A stretch of 64,000 bases of DNA from Enterococcus pingfangensis. Lineage in GTDB: Bacteria > Bacillota > Bacilli > Lactobacillales > Enterococcaceae. This document shows positions 31,343-38,445 of the stretch, piece by piece. Each line of letters starts with the position of its first letter. Positions within the stretch are counted from its first letter, which is position 1. The stretch spans positions 1 through 64,000 of the forward strand of contig NZ_BJDP01000009.1 in NCBI RefSeq assembly GCF_005405205.1, given 5' to 3'. The notes under the pieces were generated by a model. The model was not told the origin of the DNA. It ran no database searches and saw only the letters and a list, made by a program, of their open reading frames with translations. The position numbers and the translations under genes are program-made.

Positions 31343-32374
31343 CTATTTTTGATAAATTTTTGCTCGTTCAGCTAAGTAACAAGCTAAAATTTTATCCCGC
31401 TGTGTCACATAATAACTGCGTCGATCTGTTGGATGAACTCGATTCGACAGAAAAATGAACGCTGATTGTTTTACGACATCCAGCATGAGAAAAGTCCCCG
31501 TGTAACCTGTATGAAAAAGTAGCGGTGTTTGATCGAATGGACTAAATCTCAAATCCCAGCCAATCGAACGGTTGCCTCTTCCCGATGGTGTCTGATTCTC
31601 AAGCAATTTTCGAATCGTCTCTTCCTGTAAATAAATCATATCGTTAACCCAGCCAAGATTCAAACACATTTTCGCAAATTTACTTAGATCTTTCATATTC
31701 GTAAATAATCCCGCATTACCGGCGTGTTCTGCTAAGACTCGAGCTTTCGGATCGTGGGTGATTCCCTTTAAAATCGTGCCATCAGCCAGTTTTTGGGTCG
31801 GTACGATCTGATTATAGGGCGGTTGCGGTAAAAAAACGCTGTCCGTCATCCCTAAAGGTTGCAGCACTTCTTCTTTGAAAACTTCGATTAGGTCTTTTTG
31901 ATAATACTTTTCAATAAAAAATCCTAATAAAATCGTGCCCACATCAGTATATTGCACGCGAGCTCCAAGATCCTCGCCTGATTGCAACGTTAAATACGCC
32001 GCCCGCAGCTCCTTGGCATTTAACTGGTCACGATTGGGAATATACGTTTGAATATCTGACGTATGGGTCAGCAGATGACGCAGCGTGATTGTTTTATTTT
32101 GAAATTCCGGCAACAACTCATGCAAGGTCTGATCCCAAGAAAACTGACCTGCCTCTTTTAATTTCAACATAATTGTCGTTGTACAAACGACTTTGGTCAA
32201 AGAAGCCACATCAAACAGAAAGTCTGCCTGCATTGCTATTGGTACCGGTTCAATTTGTGCGTTGCCTAAAACGTGCGTTTCAGTTTTTTGATCTTCAATA
32301 AAATGGAAGACGGTACCGGGAAAAACGCCTTCCTCCATTTTTTCTTTTATTAATTGAGCTGTTTTAGGATACAT
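31343..32374 (-). CDS. Serine hydrolase, beta-lactamase/esterase family (class C-like fold)
   Basis: The 343-aa protein has the catalytic SxxK in VASLTKVV, a YTD in place of the Tyr-x-Asn motif, and HTGYTG in place of KTG. These are features of penicillin-binding-protein-like esterases and D-aminopeptidases rather than true lactamases. There is no signal peptide, so it should be cytosolic. I chose the ATG at 32374 after AAGGAGGG. The substrate is unknown. Confidence 0.8.
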   Translation of the reverse strand: MYPKTAQLIKEKMEEGVFPGTVFHFIEDQKTETHVLGNAQIEPVPIAMQADFLFDVASLTKVVCTTTIMLKLKEAGQFSWDQTLHELLPEFQNKTITLRHLLTHTSDIQTYIPNRDQLNAKELRAAYLTLQSGEDLGARVQYTDVGTILLGFFIEKYYQKDLIEVFKEEVLQPLGMTDSVFLPQPPYNQIVPTQKLADGTILKGITHDPKARVLAEHAGNAGLFTNMKDLSKFAKMCLNLGWVNDMIYLQEETIRKLLENQTPSGRGNRSIGWDLRFSPFDQTPLLFHTGYTGTFLMLDVVKQSAFIFLSNRVHPTDRRSYYVTQRDKILACYLAERAKIYQK

Positions 32375-32489
32375 GAGCGCCCTCCTTAGAATATATTTCC
32401 TAAAAAGTATAGCACAAATCAGCAAAAGACTTCCTCACAGTTAGAAAAAGGATTCCTCTCTATCGATAAATTTTTCAAGTCGAACAGGC

Positions 32490-32523
32490 AAAAAAAAGAC
32501 GCGACATCGATATGCCGCGTCCG
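32490..32523 (-). terminator. Terminator of the VOC protein gene
   Basis: GACGCGGCATA and the pairing TGTCGCGTC are followed by eight T residues on the minus strand. Confidence 0.88.
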
Positions 32524-32532
32524 TCTTATTCT

Positions 32533-33354
32533 TTATTTCAATACGAACCACCATTCGATCCCAGCCGCATCATAAAGTGTAATCAAAGAGTTCTTTTTAT
32601 CACAGAAACAATCCCTTTTTTCTTTCGTTAACAGGTCGCGTAATTCTGACAACTTTTCTTTTGAGACTCTGAATTGTAGAAAATCCAGACCAAGCACTTT
32701 ATCTGTCGGCAAATCGATCGTGCCGCCAGTCGCAGTCGTTAAGCCTACATTGAATTCACCGCGGTTCAGTACAAGTTCTTCTTCGCTTTCATCATACACT
32801 GTCAATCCTAAAATATCTGCGAGAAACGCTTTTTGCTTATTCACGTTGCTGACATTCAAATGAATTTTGTCAAAATAAGCTTCGTGGATTTTTTCACGCT
32901 TCGTTGTTTTTTTCAGTAATTCGGTAAAATCTAACTTGACCGGTTCGGCTAACGACCGTTCTTTGCTCGGCGCATAGAAGATCTCGATCTCATTTCCTTC
33001 AGGATCTTCAAAAAGTAATCCTTTCTCTTCATCTGCTTGTAAAGCGGATTTGACTGGATACTCTTCTTTTTCTGCCCGATAATAGACGTTTGCCAATTCC
33101 TCAATGTTCGGTACAACTAATGAAACTCGCTGCATTTTTTTAATTTCGCCACGGTGCTCATCTGCGCGTGGGCTCTCTTCCAGCCAAAGCAATTCACTCG
33201 CTGGGTCTTTGTATCCTAAAATCGCTAACTCATTTTCTTCTCGCAATAAGTGAAGTCCAATGATATCTCGATAGAAATGAATCATTCCATCACGGTCTCG
33301 CACACGAATAGCGATCGTTTTTAAATTAAGTTCTCCTAAATGAAAGTTTCCCAT
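32533..33354 (-). CDS. Two-domain VOC (glyoxalase/extradiol dioxygenase fold) protein, CatE-like
   Basis: The 273-aa protein has two VOC units. The first spans about residues 8-128 (IRVRDRDGMIHFYRDIIGL ... FEDPEGNEIEIF), and the second about 160-273 (DKIHLNVSNVNKQKAFLADI). The arrangement matches CatE/YwbC-type proteins. In the second unit the C-terminal metal ligand region ends GIEWWFVLK, where an Asn-x-x-Glu-x-x pattern would be expected, so I cannot state a reaction. GGAGGG precedes the ATG. Confidence 0.75.
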   Translation of the reverse strand: MGNFHLGELNLKTIAIRVRDRDGMIHFYRDIIGLHLLREENELAILGYKDPASELLWLEESPRADEHRGEIKKMQRVSLVVPNIEELANVYYRAEKEEYPVKSALQADEEKGLLFEDPEGNEIEIFYAPSKERSLAEPVKLDFTELLKKTTKREKIHEAYFDKIHLNVSNVNKQKAFLADILGLTVYDESEEELVLNRGEFNVGLTTATGGTIDLPTDKVLGLDFLQFRVSKEKLSELRDLLTKEKRDCFCDKKNSLITLYDAAGIEWWFVLK

Positions 33355-33613
33355 TGTTTTCTTCCCTCCGTCATTACTATTTTAACGATGCCTTCTAATT
33401 CACGCAAGCGATATCCTTTCCGTGACTCGAAAACGCTATTTATTCCCTCGAAGCAGCAAAAAAATCAGTAACGATTCAAGTTTTGAAAATTTTTTGAATG
33501 TTTTCTTTACTTTTCGTCAAATTCATTTAAACTACCTATGATGAAACTTGTAATCACACAATAAATAGATTAGAGTGAGAATCAATCTTAAAAAGAGAAG
33601 GCTGTTGAAAAAA

Positions 33614-33922
33614 ATGAATTATTCAGTAACAACAAAAGAATTTATGTTGCTTGCGGCAAAAGAACCCGTAAATATTTTAGATTTAAGAGATCCTGAGTTT
33701 ATCGATTCCTTTGATTTATTAAACGAATCGAATGTCACTCGTATTTCATTGACCCAGTTGCCGAATCGTTTGCACCAACTTGATAAAGGTAAAACGTATT
33801 ACCTATTCACTCAATTTGGTGGGCGCTCAAAAACGATGGCGCAATTCTTACGCAACGAAGGATACCAAGTAACCAATGTGATTGGCGGTACGACTGCTTA
33901 TGAACATTATCTTGCAAGCTAA
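33614..33922 (+). CDS. Rhodanese-like domain protein without catalytic cysteine
   Basis: The 102-aa single-domain protein has the rhodanese pattern VNILDLRDPEFIDS and YLFTQFGGRSKTMAQFLRNEGY. In active rhodaneses the loop reads Y-x-C-x-x-G-x-RS; here Thr stands where the Cys should be. Sulfur transfer is therefore unlikely, and a binding or regulatory role is more plausible. The ATG at 33614 follows GAGAAGG at a somewhat long distance. It precedes the azoreductase-like gene by 83 bp on the same strand. Confidence 0.75.
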   Translation: MNYSVTTKEFMLLAAKEPVNILDLRDPEFIDSFDLLNESNVTRISLTQLPNRLHQLDKGKTYYLFTQFGGRSKTMAQFLRNEGYQVTNVIGGTTAYEHYLAS

Positions 33923-34005
33923 AAAAACTATTTAAGCAAATAGATTGTCGAAAGTTGCTATTTTGTGTACGATTTACTTAGACTAAATCTTAAGGAGTGT
34001 TAATT

Positions 34006-34626
34006 TTGGCCAACGTTCTAGTAGTGAATGCTCACCCATTAACCGCAAAAGATTCACAAACAGTAACTATTCTAGAGACTTTTATTGAAGCACACCAAGC
34101 AAGCCATCCAGAAGATGTTTTTACCATGCTGGATTTGTACCAAATGGATCTGCCTGAGATTGACGGTAATCTGCTCTTAGCTTGGCAGGCACTGCAAAAG
34201 GGAACAGATTTTACTGAACTAAGTGAGACACAGCAAGAAAAAGTTCGGGTTTTCAATGAATTTACGGATCAATTTTTAGGTAGTCAAAAAATCGTGATCG
34301 CCAATGCTTTATGGAACTTGAATATTCCAACAAGATTAAAAGCTTGGTTCGATACGATCAATGTTGCCGGTAAAACCTTCAAATATACAGCAGAAGGCCC
34401 AACTGGCTTGGTCACTGACAAAAAGGCGCTCCATATCCAATCAAGCGGCGGCACGTATCAAGGGCAAGACTTTTCAGCTCAATATGTTAAAGGGATCTTG
34501 AATTTTATCGGGATCACCGAGTTTGACTCCATTTACATCGAAGGCGCGGATTATGATCCAGAGAATGCTCCTGAGATCATGGCTGCGGCAAAAGAAAAAG
34601 CCAAAGCATTGGCTGCACAATTTTAG
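34006..34626 (+). CDS. FMN-dependent NADH-azoreductase-like protein (AzoR/AcpD family)
   Basis: The 206-aa flavodoxin-fold protein starts ANVLVVNAHP and has ANALWNLNIPTRLKAWFDTI and HIQSSGGTYQG, as in AzoR. Such enzymes reduce azo dyes and quinones with NAD(P)H. The start is TTG at 34006, placed 6 bp after AAGGAGTG; the GTG inside that site cannot be the start. A shared hairpin terminator follows. Confidence 0.87.
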   Translation: MANVLVVNAHPLTAKDSQTVTILETFIEAHQASHPEDVFTMLDLYQMDLPEIDGNLLLAWQALQKGTDFTELSETQQEKVRVFNEFTDQFLGSQKIVIANALWNLNIPTRLKAWFDTINVAGKTFKYTAEGPTGLVTDKKALHIQSSGGTYQGQDFSAQYVKGILNFIGITEFDSIYIEGADYDPENAPEIMAAAKEKAKALAAQF

Positions 34627-34650
34627 CCGACGTTGTCTTTTAAAAAACTA

Positions 34651-34688
34651 TACAAAAAACCTGTCGATTATTCATAGGCAGGTTTTTT
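34651..34688. terminator. Bidirectional terminator whose stem includes the perM-like stop
   Basis: AAAAAACCTGTC and GGCAGGTTTTTT form the stem between two convergent genes. The stop codon of the minus-strand permease lies in its loop, so the last codons (Lys-Lys-Pro-Ala) are part of the hairpin. Confidence 0.88.
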
Positions 34689-35831
34689 TTCTTCCTCTTC
34701 GTAAAGGTTTGAGACGCCTTTATACCATTCAAAAATATGGATCACAATAACTTTCATTACCGCATAAAAAGGAATTCCCAAAATGATTCCCGTGATTCCA
34801 AAGATCTTTCCGGCAGTCAATAAGACGAACATGATTGTGATCGGATGGATCTTCAATTGATTTCCCAAAACTAACGGTGAAACGATCCTTCCTTCGATCG
34901 TTTGTTCAATTGTAAAGACAATGATTACCTTGGCTAGCATGACCGGACCTGTGACGAGTGCAATGAAAATCACCGGTACCATCGCTAAAAATGAACCCAA
35001 GTATGGAATCAAATTTAAAAAACCTGCCAAGATCCCTAACGTAATCGCATAATTCATCCCAACTAATGAAAAACCAATAATAAACATCACTGCCACTGAA
35101 AATGCTACGGTCAGCTGGCCACGGATATATGAAGCCAATTGCGAATTTATTTCCGACATCACTCGATAGGTTGGTTTCCGCATTTTAGTTGGCAAGAATT
35201 TGAGAATATACGTCGCTAAGCGATTGCCATCTTTCAATAAGAAAAATAAAATGATCGGTGCAGTAATCAAAGCAATCATTACCGTCGCTAAGGTGGAGAC
35301 CACACTGCCCAGCCCTTGTAAAGTCACCCGTGAGATGTTTTGTGCAGTCTCTGTCAGTGACTCTAAAATTTTCTGCAAACTATTATCGAGGTGTTCTTGA
35401 AAAGGTTTGAAGGTTGGATCTTTAAAAATCTCATTCGCCTTATCGCCGATCGTATCAAAATAACTTGGCAAACTTTTCATCATGGATCCGATCTGTTCAC
35501 GAATCTGAGGAATGATGACCACAATGCCCCAAATGAGCAATGCGACAACTATTATGAACAGCAAGATGATCGCAAAAGTTCGATTCATTCCTTTTCTTTC
35601 TAGAAAATTGATCACCGGATTCATCAAATAATAAAGGATCCCAGCAATCACCACTGGCAAACCGACAATTGCAAAAAATTGACCGACTGGTTCAAACAGA
35701 TAGGACACTTTTGTGAAGACCAGCGTAATCAGCAGCAGCAGCAATACAATGATCAATGCCACAACAACTTGGCTGTTTAAAAACCAGCGCCAAAACCAAG
35801 AAGTTTTTTGAGCTATTCTTTTTTTGTCCAC
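34668..35831 (-). CDS. AI-2E family (PerM/YdbI) membrane protein
   Basis: The 387-aa protein has about seven to eight membrane helices and the family block YLGSFLAMVPVIFIAL plus LKIHPITIMFVLLTAGKIFGITGIILGIP. Family members include exporters of AI-2 in E. coli and Na+/H+ antiporters elsewhere; the substrate here is open. The start is GTG after TAGGAGCG, 12 bp behind an orphan EIIA gene, so the two form an operon. Confidence 0.85.
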   Translation of the reverse strand: MDKKRIAQKTSWFWRWFLNSQVVVALIIVLLLLLITLVFTKVSYLFEPVGQFFAIVGLPVVIAGILYYLMNPVINFLERKGMNRTFAIILLFIIVVALLIWGIVVIIPQIREQIGSMMKSLPSYFDTIGDKANEIFKDPTFKPFQEHLDNSLQKILESLTETAQNISRVTLQGLGSVVSTLATVMIALITAPIILFFLLKDGNRLATYILKFLPTKMRKPTYRVMSEINSQLASYIRGQLTVAFSVAVMFIIGFSLVGMNYAITLGILAGFLNLIPYLGSFLAMVPVIFIALVTGPVMLAKVIIVFTIEQTIEGRIVSPLVLGNQLKIHPITIMFVLLTAGKIFGITGIILGIPFYAVMKVIVIHIFEWYKGVSNLYEEEEKKPAYE

Positions 35832-35843
35832 TCACTCACGCTC

Positions 35844-36188
35844 CTACCGAAATAAAATTTTCATCCCAACTTCCAATTTTGGAAGTTTTTTTGGGGTAAC
35901 ATAGATCGCATTGGGGATTTCCCCAACTTCTTCTTGAAAGAAGACAGTCGCATGTCCGATCTCATTTAAGTTTTGATTCGCTAACGGTCCTACACCGTGT
36001 ACTTGATACGCTTGATCGCCAAAAATCAGTTGTCCGCCTTCTTTTAAAGCGATCAATTCATCATTCAGTGTTTTTTGTACAATCGAAACATCCAGCAAAT
36101 CTGGTGCAATCGTCTGACCAAAAAGAACCAAAATATTTTCGTCATCAATCGCATTTTTTCCAATTTGAGTAATTTCTGTCGCTGTCAT
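35844..36188 (-). CDS. Orphan PTS glucitol/sorbitol-type EIIA protein
   Basis: The 114-aa protein matches the GutA/SrlB IIA domain throughout (ILVLFGQTIAPDLLDVS near the start, YQVHGVGPLANQNLNEIGHAT in the centre). The His candidates for phosphorylation by HPr are in QVHGVG and IGHAT. No EIIB or EIIC and no sugar phosphate dehydrogenase gene is near. It sits 12 bp ahead of an AI-2E-type permease gene, so it may be a phosphorylation-state sensor for that protein rather than a sugar importer. Confidence 0.85.
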   Translation of the reverse strand: MTATEITQIGKNAIDDENILVLFGQTIAPDLLDVSIVQKTLNDELIALKEGGQLIFGDQAYQVHGVGPLANQNLNEIGHATVFFQEEVGEIPNAIYVTPKKLPKLEVGMKILFR

Positions 36189-36294
36189 CTGTCACACTCT
36201 TTTCTCATTTATTTTTCAATTATAGCACAAAGTTAGCGCTATCCAAGCGGGAATAAACTTGCTAAAATGTAGATACAATGAAGGAGGTCTTTTC

Positions 36295-37314
36295 ATGATC
36301 TACAAAATACTTTTAGGAACTTACACACGCAGGCTCAGCCAAGGGATTTATCAAATCGAACTGGATACTGCAGCTGAAACATTAAATAATCTTACCTTAG
36401 TAACTGAAGAAAACAGCCCTACTTACCTTGCCCAAAGCAAAGAAGATTTTCTTTACTCAGTGACTAGCCGTGATGGTCAAGGCGGCCTCTCCAGTTATGA
36501 TCCGCAAAATAAATTTTTGAATGCGGTGACTGAAGATGGAGCATCGCCTTGTTATGTAGCAGTCGATGAAGCACGGCAATTAGTTTATGGAGCAAATTAT
36601 CATAAAGGAGAACTTGCTACTTACAAGATCCAGCCGGACGGTTCGCTTAAAGCCGCTGCAACAGTTTTTCATGATGAACCGACAGGCCCGCATAAAAATC
36701 AAGACAAAGCACATACTCATTACACAGATCTTTCACCTGATCAACGCCTAGTTGTTTGCGATCTTGGAACTGATCGTGTATACACCTATGATGTTGCAGA
36801 AACCGGTGCTGTTGAAGAAGTCGCCGTCTATTTAGCAGAACCAGGAACGGGGCCTCGCCATCTAGTCTTCCACCCGGCTAAAAAAATCGCTTATCTTTTT
36901 GGTGAATTAGACAGCACTGTCAGTGTCTTAGCTTATGATGAAGCAGACGGCAGTTTTACTCAAAAACAAAAAGTTTCAACTTTACCAAAAGACTTCGATG
37001 GTGAAAATGGCGGTGCTGCCATTCGAGTATCAAATGATGGTCGTTATCTTTATGCATCGAATCGCGGACATAATTCGATTGCTGTATTTGCAATTTCAGA
37101 AGACGGCTCAACGATCGAACTGATTCAATCTATTTCTACAGAAGGAGATTTCCCACGTGATTTCGCCTTAAGTCCAGATAATGCGTATGTTGTTGCTGCC
37201 AACCAAAACAGCGACAATCTGACCCTTTATCGCCGCGATAGCCAAAACGGCTTATTGACTATGATCCAAAACGATATCTTTGCCCCAGAAGCCGTTTGCG
37301 TTTATTTCTGCTAA
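36295..37314 (+). CDS. Lactonase-family beta-propeller protein (6-phosphogluconolactonase, YkgB/Pgl type)
   Basis: The 339-aa seven-bladed propeller has GPHKNQDKAHTHYTDLSPDQRL, GTGPRHLVFHP and GDFPRDFALSPDN, the repeated HxxxxP and PR blocks of the Pgl lactonase family. It probably hydrolyses 6-phosphogluconolactone in the pentose phosphate pathway. I chose the ATG at 36295 after GAAGGAGG. Confidence 0.85.
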   Translation: MIYKILLGTYTRRLSQGIYQIELDTAAETLNNLTLVTEENSPTYLAQSKEDFLYSVTSRDGQGGLSSYDPQNKFLNAVTEDGASPCYVAVDEARQLVYGANYHKGELATYKIQPDGSLKAAATVFHDEPTGPHKNQDKAHTHYTDLSPDQRLVVCDLGTDRVYTYDVAETGAVEEVAVYLAEPGTGPRHLVFHPAKKIAYLFGELDSTVSVLAYDEADGSFTQKQKVSTLPKDFDGENGGAAIRVSNDGRYLYASNRGHNSIAVFAISEDGSTIELIQSISTEGDFPRDFALSPDNAYVVAANQNSDNLTLYRRDSQNGLLTMIQNDIFAPEAVCVYFC

Positions 37315-37363
37315 TGCAGATTGAACTCGCAGCGACAAACGCTAGCAGAAAGGAGTATTCCTG

Positions 37364-37525
37364 ATGGATAAAGAAGCAGTGATCGAACGATTAAAAAAAG
37401 AATTGGACTTGCCTAACTTTAAAGGCCGACTAGAAGAAAAAGACTACACTGAAGAAGACTATCAAAAAATCAAAAAAGATTTGGACGACTATTTCGAAAA
37501 CTATGTGAGAAATGTCGAGAATTAA
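37364..37525 (+). CDS. Small acidic helical protein, 53 aa, unknown
   Basis: A 53-codon frame begins MDKEAVIERLKKELDLPNFK and is rich in Lys, Glu and Asp with heptad-like spacing, suggesting helices. AAAGGAG lies 8 bp before the ATG, and a strong terminator follows 7 bp after the stop. These signals make it a credible gene, co-transcribed with the lactonase gene 49 bp upstream. No family is recognised. Confidence 0.65.
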   Translation: MDKEAVIERLKKELDLPNFKGRLEEKDYTEEDYQKIKKDLDDYFENYVRNVEN

Positions 37526-37531
37526 TTCCAG

Positions 37532-37566
37532 AAAAGGGCTGTGACAAATGTCACAGCCCTTTTTCT
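37532..37566 (+). terminator. Terminator after the lactonase/53-aa unit
   Basis: AAAAGGGCTGTGAC and its exact complement pair around a 4-nt loop, followed by TTTTT. Confidence 0.95.
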
Positions 37567-37597
37567 CGAATAAACGGTATTTCAATTTAGTCAGCTA

Positions 37598-37630
37598 AAT
37601 AAAAAAAGCACCGATCGGCAAATCGGTGCA
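37598..37630 (-). terminator. Terminator of the 141-aa protein gene
   Basis: On the minus strand GCACCGAT and ATCGGTGC are followed by seven T residues, about 150 nt beyond the stop codon of the gene at 37782. The intervening sequence also holds an ATGAATCA / TGATTCAT hairpin, so the transcript has a long structured 3' end. Confidence 0.8.
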
Positions 37631-37781
37631 AAAGGAGTATTGCCTAAATGCAATGAAAATGAAAAAGAAAAGGTTGTTACTGGTTATGAATCAATCATAC
37701 CTGATTCATTCTTAAACGTACTTAAAATAACGTTATAATATAATTAGAAAACTTTTGTTCTCTTTTATTCAGGATTGTTCA

Positions 37782-38207
37782 TTATTTCAATAACAAATTT
37801 GTGATTTTCTGGATTGTTTTGTAAATCGTATCTGTCGCAGCATCTTGTTTTTTTTCAGCAGCGTTGAAAGTTTCTTCATCGACCGTTGGCAATAAACTAG
37901 CAGTCATTTCTTGGCAGCCAGCTACATATTGAACATAGGCTTTTTCAAAGCTTCGGTGATTCCCCATCACTTTTGCCGGAGCTTTAAGCAGACCGATTTT
38001 TTCTAAATTTAATTGATAAAATTGTGTTCCTTCTTTAAATAATTCATGGATCTCAGATAATTTTTCTTGATCAAATTCTGCGATTTTCTTTTCATCGATT
38101 GCTTGGCGGATCTCTTCATAACTTGGATGCAAACGTTCACCCATTTTTTCTGTATTTTGAACGATCTCATTGATCTCTCGTGCGTAAAATCCTGTGTTCG
38201 GTCGCAT
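37782..38207 (-). CDS. Conserved-looking helical protein, unknown function
   Basis: The 141-aa protein is soluble and mostly helical by composition (EIVQNTEKMGERLHPSYEEI at the start, DTIYKTIQKITNLLLK at the end), with no signal peptide or known motif. The ATG follows AGTAGGAATAAATAA, a weak ribosome site. It has its own terminator. I do not recognise the family. Confidence 0.65.
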   Translation of the reverse strand: MRPNTGFYAREINEIVQNTEKMGERLHPSYEEIRQAIDEKKIAEFDQEKLSEIHELFKEGTQFYQLNLEKIGLLKAPAKVMGNHRSFEKAYVQYVAGCQEMTASLLPTVDEETFNAAEKKQDAATDTIYKTIQKITNLLLK

Positions 38208-38389
38208 TTATTTATTCCTACTTTCTATCTTTTGATACTTTCATTTTACCGATTTTTGGTCGATATGCAAAGTCACGTAGAAAATATTAACGATTGCTTC
38301 ATGTTTACCTACATAACTCATAAAAAATTTGTCGGATTTTCAGCTAAGCTGTCAGAAAACAATCGGCTAAATCGTTTAGCTGCTTCAAC

Positions 38390-38437
38390 AAAAAAACTTC
38401 GTATGATTCCTAAAAGCAGGATTCATACGAAGTTTGA
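38390..38437 (-). terminator. Terminator of the P-type ATPase gene
   Basis: On the minus strand AACTTCGTATGA pairs with TCATACGAAGTT, and TTTTTTG follows, just past the ATPase stop codon. Confidence 0.88.
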
Positions 38438-38445
38438 TTTTTAGC

